From the NCBI GenBank assembly GCA_964475685.1, contig CAYYXP010000035.1, forward strand, positions 1-24,998: a stretch of DNA of 24,998 bases. Reading direction: 5' to 3'. Below are positions 6,344 to 13,352 of this stretch, one piece after another. The notes under the pieces were generated by a model, which was given only the letters and a program-made list of their open reading frames with translations, was not told the DNA's origin and did not search any database. The position numbers were made by a program, and so were the translations under genes. Every line of letters starts with the position of its first letter. Within the stretch, counting starts at the first letter, position 1. This DNA comes from CAVVWJ01 sp964475685 (lineage in GTDB: Bacteria; Gemmatimonadota; Gemmatimonadetes; Gemmatimonadales; GWC2-71-9).

Positions 6344-8251
6344 TCAGTTGTTCTGGTTTGCGGCGAACCACTTGGCGACGTCGAAGTTCCGCGGGTCGAG
6401 CTCGTAGACCCGGTTCCGGGCAAAGCGGCCCGTGGTGGGGAAGTACGGCGGCGGGTCGCTGGAGGCGCACGAATTGTACGTGTACCGCTTGATGTATCCT
6501 TGTCCGCTCGTCAGGCCGACCGCGCCGCGCTGATTCTGGATGATGCCGCCGTTGAGGTTGAGGCAGCCGCGCCCGCTGGCGGTGCCGTTGCAGGGCTGGG
6601 CGTCGGTTGATCCGGTCGAGTAACTCTCAGCGCCGAAGATATCGAGGGCAAGAACCACGGCCTGGATGTCCTCCTCGGTCGTTTCGTCGTACGTGCGGTA
6701 CGTTCCCGCCCCGGCGATCTGCTGCGGCGCGTTGATCGTATTGTTCGCCGCGAGAATGCTGTCCCCGGAGAAGACGCCGAGAATGTTGCCGCACTCGGCC
6801 GCCTGGGCCGAGCCCGGGTCGACCGCCGTCCGGATATCGTCTGCGACGACGATGTTTTCCGGCGATGCAACGGTGACCCTGCCGTTGACCACGCCGCTGA
6901 GGGCGACGCGGCCGCTCACATAGATGACGCCTTCCCACGCCGTATTGTAGTTGCGGCTGAGGGGCCAGAGGTACGCCGCGTCGGGCCGGCCGGTAAAGGC
7001 GGCGACCGTGGGGGCGCCCATGGTGCCGGGCCGGAGCCTCCAGCCGATGCCGGTGCCCGCCCAGTCTCCCTTGACGGCGTTCCAGGCATTCGCGTTGATG
7101 TTGGGCCAGCTCTCCTGGCGCAGGCGCGGATCACCGCCCAGGTAGCAGCGGTAGGTGCTCCCCGCGGTGCTCAGCATGGCGGTGGCTTGGGCGTTTGCCG
7201 CACCAGCCGGGTTGGTGTCGGCGGCCGTGCGGAACTTGACGGGGGCTCCGCCGTTCCAGGTCGCGTCGGTGGCCACGGTGTAGTTGCCGAGCTGGACCGC
7301 GGCGCCCTTGATGGGCACGCCGCAATTGGGTGAACGGCGGATGTCGCCGTTCGGGCCCGGATTGCCAGACGCCGTTCCCGACACGTACCAGGGGCGATTG
7401 TTGTCCTGGTAGAACCGCATGAAGCCTTCGTTGGTGTCGGTCGAGTCGCCATCGGCGTTGAGGTCGATGGCCACGAACTCGATCCGCACCGACGCCTCGC
7501 CCGAGGCGTTGCCGAGGGTGTTGCCGACGAACGACATGCCGGCATTGTTGGCCCGCGTCTGCAACGACGTGAACGCCGCGGTGGTGGGGAGAGAGATCGG
7601 CGGCACGCTGAGCTTGGGGGGAAAGTTCACGAAGTTCCCGTTACCCTGCCCCGAGATGCTGCTCGCGGCGCTCGTCACTTGGTCGAAGAAAGTGGCGCCG
7701 CTAGTGGCGATCTTGATCTGATCGTTCGAGTGTACCGGCCCGCGGATCTGGTCGTTGTTGGCAAAGACGATGTTGCCTTCGACGATGGTGAAGTAGGCGT
7801 ACTTGGCGAACGATTCCTGGTTGACCTGCAGCCGGCGGACGACCTTGTTGCCGAAGCTGTCGGTGACCACGGTGATGACCGTCCCGAACACGCCAAACTG
7901 ACCCGAGGTGATGCCGTCCGGGCCCACGTAGGTGTTCTTCCTGAGCCCCGGCAGTACCACGCCGGCTCCGTCCTTTACCACGCCATTGGTATCCAGCTGC
8001 ACGTATCCGGTGGCGGGGTACACCGCCGGGGTGGCGTTGAGCTTGCTCCGGCCCTCTTCCGCCGCCGCGACCGCGGCGTCGTTGAGCAGGGCCGCGCGCT
8101 CGCCGTTCTTCTGGATGAGCTGCGAGTTGAGGATCCAGAACGCCCCGGCGAGGGCGATCGCGCTGACCGCCATGCCCACGAACATCGTGGTGAGCAGGGC
8201 GATGCCGCGCTCGTCGTGCCGGGCAGCCGTGGGTCTACGGGCGGTTCCCAT
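6344..8251 (-). CDS. pilX: Large PilX-like pilus assembly protein
   Basis: This 635-residue protein has a PilX-type N-terminus: a short basic leader, ERGIAL, then one hydrophobic helix (about 18-41). A helical stretch follows to about residue 72. The region around 155-195 (GNIVFANNDQIRGPVHSND) resembles DUF4900-type pilus proteins. The rest is rich in Asn, Thr and Gly and contains six cysteines (310, 369, 487, 554, 563, 595) and an acidic calcium-loop-like stretch DLNADGDSTDTNE (263-275). Classical PilX is about 200 residues, so this is about threefold larger. The ATG at 8251 is chosen for AGGAGG (8266-8261) nine bases upstream; an upstream in-frame extension would overlap pilW. As the last gene of the minor-pilin operon, it probably works at the pilus tip or in assembly, and the long region could be adhesive. 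Confidence 0.8.
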   Translation of the reverse strand: MGTARRPTAARHDERGIALLTTMFVGMAVSAIALAGAFWILNSQLIQKNGERAALLNDAAVAAAEEGRSKLNATPAVYPATGYVQLDTNGVVKDGAGVVLPGLRKNTYVGPDGITSGQFGVFGTVITVVTDSFGNKVVRRLQVNQESFAKYAYFTIVEGNIVFANNDQIRGPVHSNDQIKIATSGATFFDQVTSAASSISGQGNGNFVNFPPKLSVPPISLPTTAAFTSLQTRANNAGMSFVGNTLGNASGEASVRIEFVAIDLNADGDSTDTNEGFMRFYQDNNRPWYVSGTASGNPGPNGDIRRSPNCGVPIKGAAVQLGNYTVATDATWNGGAPVKFRTAADTNPAGAANAQATAMLSTAGSTYRCYLGGDPRLRQESWPNINANAWNAVKGDWAGTGIGWRLRPGTMGAPTVAAFTGRPDAAYLWPLSRNYNTAWEGVIYVSGRVALSGVVNGRVTVASPENIVVADDIRTAVDPGSAQAAECGNILGVFSGDSILAANNTINAPQQIAGAGTYRTYDETTEEDIQAVVLALDIFGAESYSTGSTDAQPCNGTASGRGCLNLNGGIIQNQRGAVGLTSGQGYIKRYTYNSCASSDPPPYFPTTGRFARNRVYELDPRNFDVAKWFAANQNN

Positions 8252-8280
8252 CGAGTGGTTCCTCCTGGTGGTCGTCACGG

Positions 8281-9438
8281 CTACGGAATCGCGACTTGGT
8301 TCGACAACACGGGCGTCGAGAGCTTGGGGCTGCAATCCTGCGCCGCAAGCTGGTACTGGTAGGTGGCAGCGGCTTGGAGGCCCTGGCCGTCATCATAGGT
8401 GTAATTCGCCTGGCCGGCCGCCACCGAGGTCAGCGGGTCCGTCCAGGTCGGGTCGGTGATCTTCTTCCGCCAGATGACGTAACGCACCACGTCCTTTTCT
8501 CCGGCGTTCTCGTCCAGGGCCGGGACCCAGGTGAGCTGGACCTGCCCGGTCAGCGGCTGGTAGGCGGCCACGAGGCCGGTACCGAGAATCGGCTCGCTGC
8601 CGCAGATCTTGAGGATCTTCACTCCCATGTTCGGCAGCGGAATATTGAGGCTGATCCGCTGAGTCCGCTCGAGAGAGCCGGTTTGCCCGTTGGTAATGAC
8701 GTAGCTCACCAGCACCGCCCGAAGGCTGTCGATCTTGGTGGCGGCGTCGGCCGTGCCTCCGTGCGCCGCCAGGGTGTGGGCGGTCGGCAGCTCGCCGGTC
8801 GGAACCAGGACGAGCTTGGGGAGCTGGAGTGCTGCCGGCGGGCGCAGGATGTAGTACCGGAAGAAGGGCAGGTTGGTGGAGTCGGGCAGCACCTGCCGGA
8901 TCAGCGTTTCCGGAGCGTTGTTGTTCACCTGGCGCATGAGGGTGAAGTCGTCGGTGCGCCCGGTCTCCAAATCAGATGTGAAGTAGAGCGTGATCAACTC
9001 CGCCGGGCTCGTCGTGCCCGCCGTGGTGTTGTAGTCGGTGGTGGGATAGACGAAGTTCGGCGCCGAGCCGGGAATGACGATCTGATTGGCGACCTTCAGC
9101 GCCTCGACTTCGGCGGCGGCCGCATCGGGGTCGTAGTACACGGCGCTGATGTCGGCCGCGTCGTTGGCCACGTAATCGGAATTGAACGCGAGGGTGTTGG
9201 CGCTCGCGTAGACCACGGGCGGCTGGGCGTCGACGCTGTTCGCGCCGGCGGTGCGAATCTGGCCGTCGAGGTTATCGGCCCCGAAGGTCATGTTCTGGAG
9301 GATGGCCATGTCATCCGAGCCGCGCCGGAAGGTCCGGGACTGGGCGGTCAAAAAGCCCATGGCGCCGCCGAGCACGACCACGAACACGACCATGGCCACG
9401 AGCAGTTCGACGAGGGTAAAGCCCTTGTTGGTGCGCAT
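8281..9438 (-). CDS. pilW: PilW-like minor pilin with C-terminal fibronectin III-like domain
   Basis: This 385-residue protein starts with a class III prepilin signal, MRTNKGFTLVELLVAMVVF. The prepilin peptidase would cut after Gly, leaving Phe+1 and Glu+5. The hydrophobic N-terminal helix is followed by a pilin-like body. From about residue 280 to the end the sequence looks like a fibronectin type III module: EPILGTGLVAAY, VQLTWVPALDENAG, VVRYVIWRK, a TYQYQLAAQD strand and final SNQVAIP. Ordinary PilW proteins lack this. It lies 29 bases before pilX and 12 bases after pilV, in the order of a minor-pilin operon. Such proteins help start and prime the type IV pilus and can sit at its tip. Confidence 0.85.
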   Translation of the reverse strand: MRTNKGFTLVELLVAMVVFVVVLGGAMGFLTAQSRTFRRGSDDMAILQNMTFGADNLDGQIRTAGANSVDAQPPVVYASANTLAFNSDYVANDAADISAVYYDPDAAAAEVEALKVANQIVIPGSAPNFVYPTTDYNTTAGTTSPAELITLYFTSDLETGRTDDFTLMRQVNNNAPETLIRQVLPDSTNLPFFRYYILRPPAALQLPKLVLVPTGELPTAHTLAAHGGTADAATKIDSLRAVLVSYVITNGQTGSLERTQRISLNIPLPNMGVKILKICGSEPILGTGLVAAYQPLTGQVQLTWVPALDENAGEKDVVRYVIWRKKITDPTWTDPLTSVAAGQANYTYDDGQGLQAAATYQYQLAAQDCSPKLSTPVLSNQVAIP

Positions 9439-9450
9439 TCTGGTCCTCGC

Positions 9451-9837
9451 TTATGGGGCGGCGATCGTGATCGAGCGCTTGACCGGCGTGGCCAAGAGCG
9501 GGCCGGTGATCGTGACGGTGACCCGGGTGATGTCGCCGGTCGTCCCGGCACCGGTCCGCACCACGCTGGTGACGCGGGTATAGCCGGGGGCCGGCGTATT
9601 GCTCTTGGTGCTGTCGAACCGGACCTGGAGCGAGTCATAGGTCGGCGACACGCGCACCAGGGCGATCTGTCCCTCGGCGGCGGCGCCGGCCTGGACCCGT
9701 TGCCGCTGCTTGGTGGCCACGCTCAGGTACCGCGAGGCCGACGCCGCCATGGTCAGGACGATCGACCCGAGGATGACGATGGCGATCATCACCTCGACCA
9801 GTGTGAAGCCGTCCCGGTTGGGTCGGGTGTGCCGCAT
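9451..9837 (-). CDS. pilV: PilV-like prepilin
   Basis: This 128-residue protein has the signal RPNRDGFTLVEVMIAIVIL: a short basic leader, a cleavage Gly, then Phe+1 and Glu+5, as required by PilD-type prepilin peptidases. It has one hydrophobic N-terminal helix and a short beta-rich body. The ATG at 9837 shares its A with the stop codon of the upstream gene (TGATG), which points to coupled translation and rules out the longer upstream extension of the frame. Position and size fit PilV/PilI-type minor pilins, which help initiate pilus assembly in the inner membrane. Confidence 0.85.
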   Translation of the reverse strand: MRHTRPNRDGFTLVEVMIAIVILGSIVLTMAASASRYLSVATKQRQRVQAGAAAEGQIALVRVSPTYDSLQVRFDSTKSNTPAPGYTRVTSVVRTGAGTTGDITRVTVTITGPLLATPVKRSITIAAP

Positions 9838-10424
9838 CAGAGCCCCCTCATCCAGGCGGTGCCGTTGTACTTGAACCATTCGGTGCGGCCCGTCGCGCGG
9901 ACGATTTCGACGGCCCGGGTGTCGCGGTTCCATCTGGCGGTGCCGTCGAGCACCGCCCGGGAGGACGTGACGTAGAAGCCGCCGATGCCGCTGGCGCTCC
10001 CGTTCCGGTGGAAGATCAGTGCGGGCAGGCCGTTGATGGTTCGAGTGAAGTTGACGGGCGCGGCGCCGAACGCCCGGGCCGGCGCGCCGCCCAGGCCGAA
10101 CCTGATGCGGTCGTCGAGCGGGACGGACCGGCTACGCTCGTCCGCATCGATGATACTGTTGCTGTTGGCGTCCCAGATCAGCCTCATGCGACGATTGGTG
10201 ACATCGAAGGTGAGGATGAGGTCGTGCTGCTTGGTGAGCGCCTCACGCTGGGCGGCCACCATGGTGGTGCTCATGATCTGGATGGCGCTGTTGGCCTGGA
10301 TCCGGTAGAGATCGATCCGGGGCAGGGCAATCACGGCCAGGACGCCCATGATGGCCACGACCAGCAAGACTTCGAGGGTCGAAAATCCGCGGTCATCCGG
10401 AATCGGTCGGGCTCGCGTCGCCAT
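9837..10424 (-). CDS. fimT: FimT/GspH-like minor pseudopilin
   Basis: This is the first gene of the minor-pilin operon and encodes 195 residues. The N-terminus DDRGFSTLEVLLVVAIMGVL is a prepilin signal with Gly-Phe cleavage and Glu+5, followed by the long hydrophobic helix. The middle contains DANSNSIIDADE, a GspH/FimT-type loop common in FimU/FimT minor pilins. It ends in an aromatic segment (WFKYNGTAWM). It is named by N-terminal motif, loop and operon position; GspH of a type II secretion system is an alternative, but the following pilV-pilW-pilX order favours type IV pili. It is translationally coupled to pilV by TGATG. Confidence 0.82.
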   Translation of the reverse strand: MATRARPIPDDRGFSTLEVLLVVAIMGVLAVIALPRIDLYRIQANSAIQIMSTTMVAAQREALTKQHDLILTFDVTNRRMRLIWDANSNSIIDADERSRSVPLDDRIRFGLGGAPARAFGAAPVNFTRTINGLPALIFHRNGSASGIGGFYVTSSRAVLDGTARWNRDTRAVEIVRATGRTEWFKYNGTAWMRGL

Positions 10425-10728
10425 CCTGGGCCTCGTTCTGGCTAGTTGTCATCGCGGCTCGTCGGAGGGGGCGCCGCTCTGGTGTCGTAAAAGAGCAATT
10501 GTCGCGCCCTTGGCGTGACTATGATTAACCTATTATGGTAAATGGGGTTACGGGCGTGTGTGACTTCTTGACGAACGGGCTTTGGGCTGCAGCTTGCGAC
10601 AGCGCGCGCCGATCCTTGCACTCGACCCGAACCGGGCGAGACCGGGGCGGTCCCACGCTTCCTTGAGGCGCCTCCTCACCCTATTATCCCTCGCTTCCAT
10701 TCCACTCCCCTCACCGGCATCCCGCTCC
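10425..10728. other. Divergent intergenic region between pilin operon and glyS
   Basis: These 304 bases hold no supported gene. An AT-rich island at about 10518-10546 stands out in the GC-rich background and probably includes the promoter of the minus-strand pilin operon; CATAAT on the minus strand is a possible -10 but has no good -35. TATTAT at 10682-10687 is a possible -10 for glyS, about 42 bases before its start, with a weak -35. No T-box or other recognisable riboswitch is visible. Confidence 0.4.
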
Positions 10729-12066
10729 ATGGCTGATACCACCCTGATGGACAAGCTGGTCTCGCTCTGCAAGCGCAGGGGCTTCGTCTTCCAGTCCTCC
10801 GAGATCTACGGCGGCCTCGGCTCGGTATGGGACTACGGCCCCCTGGGCGTCGAGCTCAAGAAGAACGTCAAGGACCGCTGGTGGCGCGCCATGGTCCACG
10901 CCCGGGACGACATCGAGGGTCTCGATGCCGCCATCCTGATGCATCCCCGCGTGTGGGAGGCCTCCGGTCACGTCTCGGGCTTCACCGACCCGCTGGTGGA
11001 TTGCCGGCACTGCAAGAATCGCTTCCGGGCCGACGACCCCCGGATCAAGGGCACGCCGGGGCAACCAGACGCGCAGTGCCCGGTCTGCGGTACCCGGGGG
11101 ACGCTCACCGAGCCCCGCATGTTCAACCTCATGTTCAAGACCTTCGTGGGGCCGGTGGAAGAGCAGGCGGCCGTGGTTTACCTCCGCCCGGAAACGGCAC
11201 AGGGCATCTATGTGAACTACCTCAACGTCCTGCAGAGTGCACGCCAGAAGATCCCCTTCGGGATCGCCCAGATCGGCAAGGCGTTCCGCAACGAGATCAC
11301 CCCCGGCAACTTCATCTTCCGCACCCGGGAATTCGAGCAGATGGAAATGCAGTTCTTCGTGAAGCCGGGCACCGACGCTGACTGGTTCGAGCGGTGGCGG
11401 GAGTGGCGGATGACCTGGCACCACGACCTCGGGCTTGCGCCCGCGAAGCTCCAGTGGCACCAGCACGGCCCCGACGAGCTGGCGCCCTACGCCCGCGCGG
11501 CCTTCGACATCCAGTATCAGTTCCCCTTCGGCTGGCAGGAGATCGAAGGGATCCACAATCGCGGCGACTTCGACCTCGGGCGCCACCAGGAGCACTCCGG
11601 CAAGAAGCTCGACTACTTCGACCAGGCGGCCAACCAGCGCTTCCTGCCGTTCATCGTGGAAACCTCCGCCGGCGCCGACCGCGTCGCCCTCACCCTTCTT
11701 GTCGATGCCTACCGGGAGGAGGAAGTCGAAGGCGAGACCCGCGTCGTGCTCGGGCTTCACCCGGCCGTGGCGCCGATCAAGGCCGGGGTCTTCCCGCTCG
11801 TCAAGAAGGACGGCATGCCCGAGCTCGCCACCGAACTCTATCACGACCTCAAGCGCCGCTTTCCGGTGTTCTACGACGACAGTGGAGCCATCGGCCGGCG
11901 CTACCGGCGGATGGACGAAGCCGGCACGCCGTTCGGCGTCACGGTGGACGGTGAAACGGCCTCGGCGCGCACCGTCACCGTCCGGCACCGCGACTCGATG
12001 CAACAGGAGCGAGTGAGCGTGGACCAGGTGGCGGGATTCATCGAGGAGCGGCTCGGCGGGGTGTGA
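10729..12066 (+). CDS. glyS: Glycine--tRNA ligase, eukaryote-type dimeric form
   Basis: This 445-residue class II synthetase is of the single-chain alpha2 type, not the alpha2beta2 GlyQ/GlyS type. The start of the catalytic core (FVFQSSEIYGGL, then WDYGPLG) is typical. A zinc-knuckle-like insertion has C92, C95, C117 and C120 (CRHC, CPVC). Motif 2 is AFRNEITPGN with REFEQMEMQFF, and motif 3 is SAGADRVALTLL. The last 100 residues form the anticodon-binding domain. The ATG at 10729 is used; an ATG at 10747 is also possible, and neither has a clear Shine-Dalgarno sequence. Upstream in-frame codons code for an unconserved Arg/Pro-rich stretch and were excluded. Confidence 0.97.
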   Translation: MADTTLMDKLVSLCKRRGFVFQSSEIYGGLGSVWDYGPLGVELKKNVKDRWWRAMVHARDDIEGLDAAILMHPRVWEASGHVSGFTDPLVDCRHCKNRFRADDPRIKGTPGQPDAQCPVCGTRGTLTEPRMFNLMFKTFVGPVEEQAAVVYLRPETAQGIYVNYLNVLQSARQKIPFGIAQIGKAFRNEITPGNFIFRTREFEQMEMQFFVKPGTDADWFERWREWRMTWHHDLGLAPAKLQWHQHGPDELAPYARAAFDIQYQFPFGWQEIEGIHNRGDFDLGRHQEHSGKKLDYFDQAANQRFLPFIVETSAGADRVALTLLVDAYREEEVEGETRVVLGLHPAVAPIKAGVFPLVKKDGMPELATELYHDLKRRFPVFYDDSGAIGRRYRRMDEAGTPFGVTVDGETASARTVTVRHRDSMQQERVSVDQVAGFIEERLGGV

Positions 12067-12068
12067 CG

Positions 12069-12758
12069 ATGCGTCTGGACGATTTTCGGGAGATGGTCCG
12101 GCGGATCTCCGAAGAGCTGCCGGCCCAGTTTCTCGACGGCATCGCCGAGGTGACGGTCTCGCCCCGGACGGTGGCCCATCCCGACAGGTCGGGCATCTTC
12201 ACCCTTGGCGAATGCGTTCCCCTGCCCACGGCCGACGGTGGGTCCGCCGAGGCAGTGCAGAGCCGTATCGTCCTCTACCACGGGTCGTTTGCCGCCCTCG
12301 CGCACCTGACGCCGGGATTCGACTGGCGGGAAGAGGCGTGGGAGACCCTCACCCACGAGCTGCGCCACCACCTCGAGTGGCGCGCCAAGCGGCCGGACCT
12401 GGAGGATCTCGACTGGGCCGTCGAGCAGAACTTCGCCCGCCACGATGGCGATGATTTCGATCCCGGTTTCTTCCTCCAGGGAGAGATCGTCGCCGACGGC
12501 GCCTACCGCGTCGAGGACGACGTCTTCCTCGATCGCATCGTGGCGGCCGCCCCGGAGGCGGTGCTCTTCTCGTGGAAGGGGAAGGAGTACCGTACGGTCG
12601 TGCCGCATGGCGCCACCCTTCCGGCATTTCTGACCGTGGCCGGGGCCGCGGAGGCACCCCCGGGCGACCTGGTCCTGGTGCTCCGGCGCAAGCCGGGCCT
12701 CCTGACCCTCCTCCATCCGGGCCGGCTTTTCCAGGCCGTGGTCCAGGTCGGCGTCTAG
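12069..12758 (+). CDS. Zincin-like metallopeptidase-family protein
   Basis: This 229-residue protein carries a HELRH zinc motif (96-100). The preceding part resembles the minimal metallopeptidase family (Zincin_1, PF06262): a short helical start (MRLDDFREMVRRISEELP), a GECVPLP strand region, then SRIVLYHGSF before the active-site helix. Glu97 would be catalytic and H96/H100 zinc ligands; the third ligand is not obvious. Residues from about 135 to the end (FLQGEIV, VLFSWKGKEYRTVVP, PPGDLVLVLRRKPG) form an extra beta-rich domain that I do not recognise. The ATG at 12069 has a GGCGGGG-like ribosome site; a GTG at 12063 overlapping the glyS stop is an alternative. The gene follows glyS immediately and is probably co-transcribed. 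Its substrate is unknown. Confidence 0.65.
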   Translation: MRLDDFREMVRRISEELPAQFLDGIAEVTVSPRTVAHPDRSGIFTLGECVPLPTADGGSAEAVQSRIVLYHGSFAALAHLTPGFDWREEAWETLTHELRHHLEWRAKRPDLEDLDWAVEQNFARHDGDDFDPGFFLQGEIVADGAYRVEDDVFLDRIVAAAPEAVLFSWKGKEYRTVVPHGATLPAFLTVAGAAEAPPGDLVLVLRRKPGLLTLLHPGRLFQAVVQVGV

Positions 12759-12760
12759 CC

Positions 12761-12766
12761 TATATT
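12761..12766 (+). promoter_or_regulatory. Possible -10 element upstream of the small-gene cluster
   Basis: TATATT directly follows the stop codon of the zincin-like gene and lies in the only gap (54 bases) before the 90-residue protein gene. No convincing -35 lies 16-18 bases upstream. It may start a transcript for the following small genes. Confidence 0.25.
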
Positions 12767-12812
12767 TCCTTCGGGTCCCCGGATTTCCGTCCTTCAACCC
12801 ACTGAGCCATTC

Positions 12813-13085
12813 ATGGTGTACGACGTGATCACCACGCTCGACGGCGCGGAGGTACTGCGGCGGGCGAAGGTCTTCTTCACGGAGCGAGTGCCGATGCAGG
12901 CGGCTTTTCCGGAGAAGGAGGGGCCCACCTTCCTCACGCTCCGTGGTCAGGGGGGCGAGGAGGTGGCCATCGCCGTGATCGCCGCGGCCACCGGCACCCG
13001 GGTGCGCGCCTCGACCCTCCTCTTCGATCAACCGCTCGACCGCTTCCTCTCGACCCTGCCGACTCCCTCGGAGACGGCGGCGTGA
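12813..13085 (+). CDS. Small protein of unknown function preceding the ubiquitin-like gene
   Basis: I do not recognise this 90-residue protein. It begins MVYDVITTLDGAEVLRRAKV, has alternating strand-like segments (FLTLRGQGGEEVAIAVIAAA, TRVRASTLLF) and ends with a short helix-like FDQPLDRFLSTL and a polar tail. It has no signal peptide, membrane segment or cysteine. The next gene starts with GTG overlapping its stop (GTGA), so the two are very likely translated together and may function together. Coding is supported by this overlap, by codon use like the neighbours, and by a frame that fills the gap without conflict. The start lacks a good Shine-Dalgarno sequence. Confidence 0.7.
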   Translation: MVYDVITTLDGAEVLRRAKVFFTERVPMQAAFPEKEGPTFLTLRGQGGEEVAIAVIAAATGTRVRASTLLFDQPLDRFLSTLPTPSETAA

Positions 13086-13342
13086 GCCCGTCCCTTCCCG
13101 TGCGGGTCATGGTGGAGGACACCTGGGACGAAGTCTCGCTCCAGATTCCCGCGGTCACGTCGCTCGCCGACGTGAAGCGGCGGGCGCTCGAGGCGGCCCA
13201 GGTGTGGGGCGATCCCGACGGGTACGTCCTCAAGTTCCGCGGCGCCGAGTTGCGGGACGAGTCCCTCTCCCTTGCCGACGCGGGGATGGTGCCGAACGGA
13301 GCGCTCATCGTGCTTCCCCGGCGGCGCCGGCCCGTTCGCTGA
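13082..13342 (+). CDS. Small ubiquitin-like (beta-grasp) protein
   Basis: This 86-residue protein reads like a complete ubiquitin-type fold: strand 1 (VRVMVED, 7-13), strand 2 (EVSLQI, 17-22), a helix beginning SLADVKRRALEAA (27-39), strand 3 with YVLKFRGAELRDE (48-60, compare the RLIFAGKQLEDG region of ubiquitin), SLADAGMVPNGAL (63-75, compare TLSDYNIQKESTL), and strand 5 LIVLPRRRR. It lacks a C-terminal Gly-Gly and ends in RRRRPVR, so conjugation like that of ubiquitin is not expected without processing. YukD/EsaB-type proteins are a related bacterial class, but no ESX/T7SS gene is nearby. GTG overlaps the preceding stop by four bases, and an HDAC-family gene follows 10 bases after its stop. 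The fold is inferred by eye. Confidence 0.7.
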   Translation: MSPSLPVRVMVEDTWDEVSLQIPAVTSLADVKRRALEAAQVWGDPDGYVLKFRGAELRDESLSLADAGMVPNGALIVLPRRRRPVR

Positions 13343-13352
13343 TTCGGCCGCC

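Noticed and set aside
8296..9975. A 559-codon plus-strand open frame across the pilin operon
   Set aside because: It is antisense to pilW, pilV and part of fimT, which have clear prepilin signals and operon overlaps. Its translation is His/Arg/Gly-rich without domains, as expected of a GC-rich shadow frame.
10582..10598. A GG-N10-GC sequence (TTGGGCTGCAGCTTGCG) resembling a sigma-54 promoter on the plus strand
   Set aside because: It points towards glyS, a housekeeping gene, rather than the pilin operon, and lacks the conserved CAC after GG. Chance is likely in GC-rich DNA.
10425..10728. T-box or glycine riboswitch upstream of glyS
   Set aside because: No T-box sequence, specifier stem or tandem glycine aptamer is visible; the short hairpins present are typical of GC-rich sequence.
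10711..12003. A 430-codon minus-strand frame opposite glyS
   Set aside because: It is a shadow of the glyS codon pattern, with no domain and no start context.
13082..13342. Ubiquitin conjugation system
   Set aside because: The protein does not end in Gly-Gly, and no E1, E2 or JAB-type gene is in the window. Only the fold-level similarity is kept.
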